Part shown: positions 29,348 through 36,555 of the stretch, one piece after another
How positions within the stretch are numbered: position 1 is the stretch's first letter
How the letters are laid out: the number at the start of each line of letters is the position of its first letter
Source: CAWCBH01 sp963793785
Lineage (GTDB): Bacteria; Actinomycetota; Thermoleophilia; Solirubrobacterales; 70-9
Length of the DNA: 64,000 nt
Reading direction: 5' to 3'
NCBI GenBank assembly: GCA_963793785.1
Contig: CAWCBH010000003.1
Span: 2,170,001 to 2,234,000 of the forward strand
Notes under the pieces: generated by a model
What the model saw: only the letters and a program-made list of their open reading frames with translations
What the model was told of the DNA's origin: nothing
Databases searched by the model: none
Program-made: the position numbers and the translations under genes

Positions 29348-30717
29348 ACTGGATGCGCGATCTGATGCGGAAGCATCCAGCGTCGGGTGGGCCGTCTGGT
29401 ACCTGGCCCAGGCCCCGCGGCAGGGGCGACTATCCGTTCCGGTCCGAAGACGGCGATCGAGCGCCGATCAGCGCCGTCGCCTTCGAGCAGACGATCTCCC
29501 ACGCCTACCGCCACGTCCCCTACTACCGGGAGACGATGCGCCGTCTCGGGCTGGCTCCCGGCAGACATCTCCACCGCAGCCGACCTGCCCGCCTGCCGTT
29601 GCTGGAGCGAAGCCGATGTGCAGCAGCGATCCGGAGCGCTTCGTCTCCGACGCCCAGCCGATCGACCAGCTTCAGTGCCGCGCAGAACCGGCGGCAGCAC
29701 CGGAGCAGCCGCTGACCGTCTACAGCGATCTCTTCGCGCTGGTCAGGCGTGGCGCTTACGACCAGCGGGCCGGCGTCGATGCACCGACGGGTGGCTGCGG
29801 CGGCGGGTTGGTTATCGAACACTGTTGATCGGTCAGGCCGCCTCCGCCTCGAGCGGCTCCGGTGAAGCCGAATGTTCGCGCAGGTTGAGGAAGTTGACGG
29901 GGCGCGCAGTTCCACCGGCGTGTGGAGTCCGAGAGCCCGTTGAGCGGATGATGCGAGGAGATCGATCGCTTTCGCCCCCACATCGTCACGGGCTCGGCTC
30001 TTACTGGAGGCTCTGTTCGCTCGTCCCTTGAGTTCCAGCGGGATCCAGCTTCATCGCCCGCAGCTGCTCGTCTACAGCGGCGATGCGATGTCGGCCGGGC
30101 GTCCGATAGCTGATCAGCGAGGGATTCGGGATCCCGGTGCTGAGCATCTACGGGGCCAACGAGGCGCTGGACATGGGCTTCGAGTGCCTGGAGCACCTGG
30201 GGCTTCACTTCAACGCCGACCTGTATCCGATGCGGATAGTCGACGATGCGGGACGCGAGCTGCCGACGGCGAGAACGGCGAGGTCGTGGTCTCCAACCTC
30301 GTCAACCGCGGCAGCGGTCCTCCTCAATTACCGGCTCGGAGATGTCGCCAGCAAGCTGCCGATCGACTGTCCCTGCGGGAGAAAGCTGCCGCTGCTGTCC
30401 TTCGTCGACGTGCGACAGCGGGACTGGCTGACGACACCATCGGGCGCCGCGTCCATGCCCTGGCGGTGAGCAGGGTCCTTGATGTCGATCGAGACATATT
30501 TCGCTATCGAGTGCGGCAGGGTGACCCGACGCGCCTCCAGCTCGACTTGGTCGCCCGCCCGTCAAGCGACAGGGTCACGATCGAGGAACGCGTGAAGCAC
30601 GGGCTCGCCCAGGTGCTCGGGCCGGAGGCCGCCATTGAGGTGGACTTCGTCGCTGACTTGCCCCGCACGGCGCGGGGGAAGGTCCGCACTGTGGTCGGTC
30701 TGGACCGGAGGTGGTGA
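29344..30717 (+). CDS. PaaK/CapK-like adenylate-forming enzyme, copy C (frameshifted)
   Basis: Third paralog. N-terminus MNWMRDLMRKHPASGG, then SHAYRHVPYYRETMRRLGLAPG, ATP loop TGGSTG followed by PLTVYSD (about 29,690-29,725), LSIYGANEALDMGFECLEHLG (30,150), VVSNLVNRG and NYRLGD (30,300-30,340), CPCGRKLPLLSF (30,370) and FVADLPRTARGKVRTVVG with the adenylating Lys (30,670). Several single-base breaks, mainly between 29,560 and 30,130 and near 30,250. The TGA stop (30715-30717) overlaps the ATG of copy D. All catalytic elements seem preserved. Confidence 0.77.
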
Positions 30718-32091
30718 TGGCGGTCGTCGGCCCAAGATGGCCTGGCCCGCTGGAGGGTTCTCGCGCGGGATGGGCGCTGTGGTACCTGCTCCATGCGCCG
30801 CGACAGGGGAGGTTTCCGTTCTGCTCGCCTGAGGTCGTCGAGCGGCATCAGCGGCGACGCCTGATAGCCACCGTCTCGCACGTATACCGCCACGTTCCCT
30901 ACTACCGCGAGACGATGCGCCGCCTCGGGCTCACCCCCGGCGACTTCGCCACCGCCGCCGACCTCGCCCGCCTGCCGCTGCTCGAGCGGGCCGAGGTGCA
31001 GCGCGATCCGGAGCTCTTCGTCTCCGACGCCCGGCCGATCGAGCAATTCCAGTCGGAGAGCACCGGCGGCAGCCTCGGCGAGCCGCTGACGGTCTACAAG
31101 CGATCCCTTCGCGCTGGTCCAGAGCGGCCGCCTTTCACCAGCGAGCGGGCTCGCTTCATCGTCCAGTGCGCGGAAGGAGGCTCGGTTGCCGGACGCTTTT
31201 GATCGGCAGCGCTGAATCCGCCGACCGGCTCGCGGCAGGCGGTCCGACGACTGCTGGCGCGGAGCGAGGAAGATGATCGGGGCGGAGATCCGCGTCGTCT
31301 CGATTCGGCGAGCCGGTCGAGCGGACGATCGAGGAGATCGAGCGATTTCGCCCCCACGTCGTCGGCTCGTTCGGCTCCTACATGGACGGGCTGTTTCGCT
31401 CAACTCCATGAGAGCGGAAAGCGGATCAGCTTCCGCGCCTGGTCGTCTACGGCGGCGAGGAGATGTCGGCCGGAGCTCGCGAAGCTGATCAGCGACGGGT
31501 TCGGGATCCCGGTGCTGAGCGTCTACGGCGCCCACGAGGCGGCCTGGGTCGGATTCGAGTGCCCGGCGCACCTCGGCTTCCATCATCAACGAGGATCTGA
31601 ACCCGATCCGGATCGTCGACGACGGCGGCCGCGAGGTTACCGACGGAGAGACCGGCGAGGTCGTCATCTCCAATCTGGTCAACCGCGGCACGACCTGCTC
31701 AACTACCGGCTCGGCGACCTGGCTCGAAAGCTCCCGGAGTCCTGCCCGTGCGGCCGAAACCTGCCGCTGCTCTCGTTCGTCGAAGGCCGGGTCGGAGACT
31801 GGGTGCAGACCCCGAGCCGGCGGGCGGATCAACGGAATGGCGCTGCGCTACCTGGTCAGCGACGAGCACGAAGTGCGCCGCTACCAGATCGTTCAGCGCT
31901 CGCCGTCGCTGTTCACGATCGCGCTGATCACCTGGCCGGGCTGCGATCGACAGCGCCTCGAGGCGCGATTGACCGCCAAGCTCGTCGACCTGCTGGGCGA
32001 GGGGACGAGGGTCGAGGCCGAGTTCGTCGACGACCTGCCCCGCACCGCCGCGGGAAAGACCCGCGCCGTGGTCGGGCTTGACCGAACCTAG
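30717..32091 (+). CDS. PaaK/CapK-like adenylate-forming enzyme, copy D (frameshifted)
   Basis: Fourth paralog and last gene of the plus-strand unit. N-terminus MAVVGPRWPGPLEGSRAGW, VSHVYRHVPYYRETMRRLGL, DLARLPLLERAEVQRDPELF, ATP loop ESTGGSLGEPLTVYK (31,065), SVYGAHEAAWVGFECPAHLG (31,530), EVVISNLVNRG (31,670), NYRLGDLARKLPESCPCGR (31,705-31,760), and FVDDLPRTAAGKTRAVVG (32,040) with the adenylating Lys. Closest to copy C by eye. Breaks lie between about 31,100 and 31,830. Its TAG stop directly abuts the stop of the convergent SnoaL-like gene, with no base between. Confidence 0.78.
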
Positions 32092-32487
32092 CTAGATCTT
32101 CCCCAGGGCATCGGCAGCCAGCGCGGTGTCGGTCAGCGCCTGCACCTCGGTCACCTTGCCCCCGTCGAATTGCCAGACATGGACCCAGGGGAGCTTGACG
32201 CTCTTGCCCGTCTCCTTGGCCGTCGCCTCGGCGTGGCTGAGGACGACGACGGTGTCGCCGCTCTCGATGAACTCGTCCGGGGTGATGTTGAACGACTCCC
32301 AGTACTCGCCGAGGCTGGCGAACAGCTGCTTGACCCCGTCCTTGCCCTCGGTGACGCCGCTGTTGGGAAGCTGAGGCGCCTCCGGGTTCTCCCAGCGGAT
32401 CCCGTCGGCGAAGTTCGCCGTCGCCCCGTCGAGGTCGCCCTGGGCAAACGCCTGATAACCCTCACGCAACGTATCTGTGTTGGACAT
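32092..32487 (-). CDS. SnoaL/NTF2-like protein
   Basis: 131-residue NTF2-fold protein of the SnoaL/ketosteroid-isomerase-like type: LREGYQAFAQGDLDGATANFADGIRWENPE, then GKDGVKQLFASLGEYWESF, HVWQFDGGKVTEVQALTD. These are small-molecule binding or isomerase domains; the ligand is unknown. A good GGAGG lies 6 nt before the ATG, so translation start is conventional here. A second such protein is at 36100-36504. Confidence 0.85.
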   Translation of the reverse strand: MSNTDTLREGYQAFAQGDLDGATANFADGIRWENPEAPQLPNSGVTEGKDGVKQLFASLGEYWESFNITPDEFIESGDTVVVLSHAEATAKETGKSVKLPWVHVWQFDGGKVTEVQALTDTALAADALGKI

Positions 32488-32569
32488 CTCGACCCTCCTA
32501 ATCGGTCGGTCCGGTCCGATTCACCCTCTCAGGAGCAAAGCCGGCGGTCAACCCCGCGGCGGCAGGGCC

Positions 32570-32963
32570 TCACTGCAGCTCGGGAAGGTGGCGCCGGACG
32601 TGCTCGGCGATCGTCCGGTCGACCCAATCCTGGGTTGCCCGGTCGGCGATCCGGTAGCGGCCCAGCAGCATCTTCTGATCGGTGAGCGGCAGTCCGGCGA
32701 TCACCCAGCGCACCGCGAGGCGCTCGAAGAGCATCTCGTTTCGCCGCCGCCAGGCATCCTCGGTCGTGGCTGCCCGGCTGCGCGGCGCCTCCTCGATCTT
32801 GGCCATCGTCGCGGCGCTGAGCGACTGCCGCAGGATCAGCTCGTTGCCCTCGGGATCGGTGTAGGAGGAAGTCGGTGGCGGCTCTCGCCGGGCCGCCTTG
32901 CGGCGCTTGGCCAACGGTCTTCGGATCGTCTCTGAGCGCCTTCGAGACGCTGTTTGATTGCAT
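32570..32963 (-). CDS. hypothetical protein (one frameshift)
   Basis: Not recognised. About 130 residues: MQSNSVSKALRDDPKTV at the start, then after a break near 32,885 PPTSSYTDPEGNELILRQSL, ATMAKIEEAPRSRA, TEDAWRRRNEMLFERLAVRW, and LTDQKMLLGRYRIADRATQDW. Charged, helical, no membrane segment. ATG 32963 has GAGTCT 8 nt upstream, within a palindrome shared with the divergent RTX gene. Confidence 0.55.
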
Positions 32964-32968
32964 TGACG

Positions 32969-32979
32969 TGGAGACTCCA
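32969..32979. promoter_or_regulatory. divergent overlapping -10 boxes in a short palindrome
   Basis: TGGAG A CTCCA. The plus strand gives GAGACT (32971-32976) 7 nt before GTG 32984; the minus strand gives GAGTCT (32977-32972) 8 nt before ATG 32963. Two leaderless promoters would thus share six base pairs and exclude each other. Confidence 0.35.
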
Positions 32980-32983
32980 GGCG

Positions 32984-33932
32984 GTGCGTCGGGGGGTTCC
33001 GTTCCAGGTCCCGACGGGTCGCCAAAAGGACGACCTCGAGGCAGCCCTCGGGGAGGCCAAGCGCTGCGCCGAGCAGCTCGAGGGCCGGCTACTCGACGGC
33101 CAGGGGGTCCCCGGGGCGGCGCTGCGAGACGCCCGCCGGGTGACGCGGCTGATCAACGAGCTGGTCGAGGACGTGCGGCGCGACCGCGCAACCTGGACCG
33201 GTGTGAAGTCGGCGATCGAGGAGATCGTCAAGCGCAAGAAGGAGCTGATCGGAGGGCACTTCGGCGAGAAGGTCAACGGGCTCCCCTATCCCCGCTGGCA
33301 CGAGCAGCTGACCTGCATCGACCGCGCCCTCAGAAGAGCGCAGGGCCTGATCAGGGAGATCGTCGACTTCGGCCAGGACCCGCCCCTGGGCCGTTTCTTT
33401 ATCGAGCGGTTCGTCGAGTCGGCGCGTAAGTGCAAGGAGGATCTCGAGGACGAGCTGCTGACCGTCGCGGATTGCACGCTCGACGGAACCGGCAAGGCGG
33501 ACCTCCTCAAAGGGACGGCGGGGGAAGATGTCATCTGCGGGGGCGGGGGCAACGACAAGATCGTCGGGGGCGGGGGCAACGACACGATCAAGGCGGGACC
33601 GGGAAAGGACACCGTCGACGGAGGATCGGGGAACGACTGGGCTGACACGGGCGGCGGGCAACGACAAGGCAAACGGCGGCGCCGGCCAGGACACCCTGAA
33701 GGGTGCGGGCGGGGCAGATCGGCTGAACGGCGGCGTGGGCTTCGACCGGATCGAGGGCGGAGCCGGGAACGACACGTCAAATGGTGGCGCCGGCCCGGAC
33801 GGTATTCGCGGCGACGCCGGCAACGACCGGCTCGGCGGTGGCGCTGGCGGCGATCTGCTGCAGGGTGGCGAGGGGACCCGGGACCGCCTCGACGGAGGGG
33901 CTGGATCCGACCGCTGTGTGGAAGGAAGCTAG
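32984..33932 (+). CDS. RTX-type calcium-binding repeat protein (one frameshift)
   Basis: About 315 residues. N-terminal 160 residues are helical and charged (KDDLEAALGEAKRCAEQLEG, LINELVEDVRRDRATW, SAIEEIVKRKKELIGG) with Cys pairs; the C-terminal half has about nine GGxGxDx-type nonapeptide repeats (GGGGNDKIVGGGGNDTIKAG, GGAGQDTLKGAGGADRLNGG, GGAGNDTSNGG), which bind calcium and form a parallel beta-roll in known families. One extra base near 33,655 breaks the frame. Start could be TTG 32954; GTG 32984 fits the -10 box. No signal peptide or type I secretion genes are seen, so the location is uncertain. Its stop shares CTAG with the next gene. Confidence 0.75.
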
Positions 33933-34093
33933 GAGTTCGCCGGGGCTCGATCGCGGCCGATCAGCCAGCCGGCGAGAGCTCCGGCCAGCAGGCCGACCTC
34001 GGGTGCCAGCGGGAGGTCGGTCGTCACGCTGACCACGATTCCGAGCGCCAGGCCCAGGATCGCGGCAACGACGATCGCCCGGGTGCCGCTCAA
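33929..34093 (-). CDS. small two-segment membrane protein
   Basis: 54 residues, TTG start: hydrophobic segments AIVVAAILGLALGIVVSV and VGLLAGALAGWLIG separated by TTDLPLAPE. The TTG overlaps the stop of the amine oxidase gene (TTGA, 34093-34090), so it is translated from that mRNA. Stop TAG shares CTAG (33929-33932) with the convergent RTX gene. It may be a membrane partner of the oxidase; function not known. Confidence 0.55.
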   Translation of the reverse strand: MSGTRAIVVAAILGLALGIVVSVTTDLPLAPEVGLLAGALAGWLIGRDRAPANS

Positions 34094-35445
34094 GACGTCA
34101 CCCCGACCTCTCGCGCGGCTCGCTCACCGGCTTGGATCGCCCCCTCCATGTAGCCGTTCCATTCCGTCGCCGTGTCGGTGCCGGCCCAGTGCATCGGCCC
34201 GACGGAGTCTCGCAGGACCGGGCCCAGCCCGGTCAGCGTGCCCGGGCCCATCAGCCCGACCGGGCCGCCGCGGCTCCAGCGCTCCTCGAGCCAGTTGAAG
34301 TCCCGGTAGCCGGCCGGTTGCGCGGCCTCGGGCGCGACGGCGACGGCCAGGGCGTCGAGGACGGCCCGCCGCCGGCCCGCGGCGTCGAGGCGCCCCAGGT
34401 CGCGTGCCGGCGCTCCGGTCACGAACCCAACCAGCACCCCGGGCCCGCCACCGCTGGGGCTCGCGTCGACGACCATCTGCACCGGCCCGCTATCCGCGAA
34501 GGCGATGCCCGAGAGCCCCCGCTCTCGCCACCACGGCCGCTCGTAGAGGGCGACCCCCTTCATGTAGGCGCCCATCGGCATCCGCTGGCCGAGCGCCTCG
34601 CGCAGCGGAGGCAGCGCCGGCTCGAACTCGATCCGCGCCGCGAGCGCCGGCGAGATCGCGACGATGACCTTGGCGGCGCGAACGGTGCGACGGCCGCTCG
34701 TCACCAATGCGCCGTCGAGGCCGTGGCTGATCGCGATCACCGGGGAATCGAGCAGCACCGCGTCGCCGAGCTCGGCGGCAATCCGCTCACACAGCTGCTG
34801 CGACCCACCCGTGAGGTGCGAGTCCTGGGCGCCTCCCTCGAAGTCGGTCAGCGCCGGCAGCCCGCCGGCGCATTGCGCGTACCAGAGGAAGTAGAGGAAC
34901 GACAGCTCTGACGGCTCGGCCCCGAAGACCGTCCGGGCAGTCAGCGTGAACATCGCCCGGGCGGCATCGGAGCGCAGCGTCCGCATCCAGTGCCCGAGGG
35001 TGAACGAATCGAGCTTCTTCGCAGCGCGCGAGCACCAGGGCTGCTCCGTGTCAACGAGGCGCCGGCGCAGCTCGATCCGAGCGACGGCGAGCAGCGTTTC
35101 CGCGGCCCCGAGTCGTGACCCGGGCGGGATCAAGCCGGTGAACTCGTGGCGCTCGCCCCCGATCGTCAGCAGGTGCCTGCCGTCCAGGTACTGCTTCTCG
35201 ACCGCGATACCCAGCTCGTCGGCGAGCGCGAGCACCCGCCGCTGAGTGGGCCCGACCCAGTGGGCGCCCAGGTCGACGGCGCAACCGTCGATCGAAACCG
35301 TGTGCATCTTGCCGCCGACCCGATCGCGCGCCTCGAGGACCGAGACCGAAGCTCCGCTGCGGCGCAGCTCCCGGGCAGCTGTCAGGCCGCTGAGGCCGGC
35401 GCCAACGACGGCGACGTCGACATCAGCCTCGCTCCCCGACGCCAT
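34090..35445 (-). CDS. flavin monoamine oxidase-like FAD oxidoreductase
   Basis: 451-residue amine-oxidase-family flavoenzyme. The FAD dinucleotide motif VVGAGLSGLTAARELRRSG is at residues 13-31, followed by VLEARDRVGGKMHTV, LGAHWVGPTQ, and C-terminal HWAGTDTATEWNGYMEGAIQAGERAA, all typical of MAO/polyamine-oxidase relatives. Oxidises an amine with oxygen; substrate not known. No signal peptide. TAGACT lies 6 nt before the ATG, a probable leaderless start. Confidence 0.92.
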   Translation of the reverse strand: MASGSEADVDVAVVGAGLSGLTAARELRRSGASVSVLEARDRVGGKMHTVSIDGCAVDLGAHWVGPTQRRVLALADELGIAVEKQYLDGRHLLTIGGERHEFTGLIPPGSRLGAAETLLAVARIELRRRLVDTEQPWCSRAAKKLDSFTLGHWMRTLRSDAARAMFTLTARTVFGAEPSELSFLYFLWYAQCAGGLPALTDFEGGAQDSHLTGGSQQLCERIAAELGDAVLLDSPVIAISHGLDGALVTSGRRTVRAAKVIVAISPALAARIEFEPALPPLREALGQRMPMGAYMKGVALYERPWWRERGLSGIAFADSGPVQMVVDASPSGGGPGVLVGFVTGAPARDLGRLDAAGRRRAVLDALAVAVAPEAAQPAGYRDFNWLEERWSRGGPVGLMGPGTLTGLGPVLRDSVGPMHWAGTDTATEWNGYMEGAIQAGERAAREVGVTS

Positions 35446-35451
35446 CGCGCG

Positions 35452-35457
35452 AGTCTA
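35452..35457 (-). promoter_or_regulatory. -10 box, amine oxidase gene
   Basis: TAGACT on the minus strand, spacer CGCGCG (6 nt) to ATG 35445. Confidence 0.55.
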
Positions 35458-35479
35458 GATAGGCATGCCCCGATGCGGG

Positions 35480-35487
35480 TATAGGCT
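35480..35487 (+). promoter_or_regulatory. -10 box ahead of SRPBCC gene
   Basis: TATAGGCT; its TAGGCT is 6 nt before the ATG of a five-codon reading frame (35494-35511), not before the SRPBCC start itself. Confidence 0.5.
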
Positions 35488-35493
35488 CGGACG

Positions 35494-35511
35494 ATGGGAG
35501 GTCCGACCTGA
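35494..35511 (+). CDS. five-codon leader reading frame (MGGPT)
   Basis: ATG GGA GGT CCG ACC TGA. Its start sits at the distance from TAGGCT seen for leaderless genes in this window, and its TGA overlaps the ATG of the SRPBCC gene (TGATG). The same bases include GGGAGG, a Shine-Dalgarno for that gene. It could be a leaderless uORF feeding the main gene by re-initiation, or chance. Confidence 0.3.
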   Translation: MGGPT

Positions 35512-36080
35512 TGGCTGACTGGGAGTTCGAGCACAGCGCCGAGAGCAAGGCCCCGCCGGCCAGCGTCTGGGAGCGCTACACCGACGTGGACGGTTGGCGC
35601 GAGTGGTCCAAGGGAGTCGAGGAGTCCAGTCTCGAAGGCGAGTTCGAGGCCGGCAGCAAGGGAACCATGAAGCCGCCGCAGCTGCCGCGAACGGGCTTCG
35701 AGCTGGTGGAGGTCGAGCCCGAGCGGCGCTTTGTCTCGCGAGCCAAGCTTCCGGGCGGAACGCTCACCTTCGACCACCTGATCGAGCCGGCGAACGGCGG
35801 TACGCGGATAACCCACCGGGCCACCCTGGACGGCGGCCCTCTGCGGTTCGTCTGGGTCCGGATGGTCAACTGGATCGTCAAGCGCGAGCTTCCCGAGAGC
35901 GTGGAGCGGCTCGCCGAGGTCGCGGTCGAAAAGGAAGAGGAGGCCCGCGAGCAGGCGAAGGACGAAGAGGAGCGCAAGGAGAGGCTGAAGGGGGCGGACG
36001 AACGGATCAGGTCCGAGATCGAGAAGACCTCGCGGGGAGAGGGCAAGGACGCGGGCGGCGCCAGCTTGCCTGGCGGTTAG
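35511..36080 (+). CDS. SRPBCC (START-like) protein with charged coiled-coil tail
   Basis: 189 residues. Residues 1-125 are a polyketide-cyclase/START-like lipid or hydrophobic-ligand binding domain (EFEHSAESKAPPASVWERY, VDGWREWSKGVEESSLEG, GGTRITHRATLDGGPLRFVW). Residues 140-175 are a highly charged probable coiled coil (EKEEEAREQAKDEEERKERL). Ligand unknown. ATG 35511 is preceded by GGGAGG at 11-16 nt. Confidence 0.85.
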   Translation: MADWEFEHSAESKAPPASVWERYTDVDGWREWSKGVEESSLEGEFEAGSKGTMKPPQLPRTGFELVEVEPERRFVSRAKLPGGTLTFDHLIEPANGGTRITHRATLDGGPLRFVWVRMVNWIVKRELPESVERLAEVAVEKEEEAREQAKDEEERKERLKGADERIRSEIEKTSRGEGKDAGGASLPGG

Positions 36081-36099
36081 GGCGCAGGGTAGCCCCGGC

Positions 36100-36504
36100 T
36101 CAGTCGCCCAGCTGACAGGCCTGCACCGCCGCCTCGCGGCTCAGGTACTGGTCGACCTGGTGGATCCTGCCGTCGCGCAGCGTGATCACCTGGCAGTAGT
36201 CCAGCTCCATCGGAAAGCCGCTTCCGACCCCCTTGGCCCGGAAGTGCATCGGGACCAGAATCGTCCCCTGCGGCGTCTCGACAAACTCGCGCGGCGTCAT
36301 CTCCCATTCCTCCCAGGCGGTGAAGAAGGCCTCCCAGAACTCGACGATCGCGGCCGGGCCGTTCAGCGTCTCCGGCACATCGGGTCCCTGCCCCTCGATG
36401 AAACGCCAGGTGATCTCGGGGTGCATGAACTCGTCCGAGCGGTCCCATTCGCCCGCGTTTAGGGCCTCGTAGGCGTTACCCAGCCATTCGCGATCGACGG
36501 GCAT
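36100..36504 (-). CDS. SnoaL/NTF2-like protein
   Basis: 134 residues, NTF2 fold: WLGNAYEALNAGEWDRSDEF, HPEITWRFIEGQGPDVPETL, GPAAIVEFWEAFFTAWEEW, LRDGRIHQVDQYLSREAAVQ. Similar in size and pattern to 32092-32487. Ligand unknown. GATACT is 7 nt before the ATG. Confidence 0.85.
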   Translation of the reverse strand: MPVDREWLGNAYEALNAGEWDRSDEFMHPEITWRFIEGQGPDVPETLNGPAAIVEFWEAFFTAWEEWEMTPREFVETPQGTILVPMHFRAKGVGSGFPMELDYCQVITLRDGRIHQVDQYLSREAAVQACQLGD

Positions 36505-36511
36505 CTCGCCC

Positions 36512-36517
36512 AGTATC
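36512..36517 (-). promoter_or_regulatory. -10 box, SnoaL-like gene
   Basis: GATACT on the minus strand, 7 nt before ATG 36504. Confidence 0.45.
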
Positions 36518-36555
36518 GCCCAGGAACCCGGCCGCCGGAAGCCGGCCGGCCCCCC

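Noticed and set aside
22469..32091. Decayed pseudogene cluster
   Set aside because: Breaks are single bases, motifs and stop/start overlaps are all kept, and similar breaks hit core genes elsewhere; sequence error is more likely, though not proven.
33480..33930. CRISPR-like direct repeats
   Set aside because: The repetition is codon-based GGxGxD nonapeptide repeats of an RTX protein; no unique spacers.
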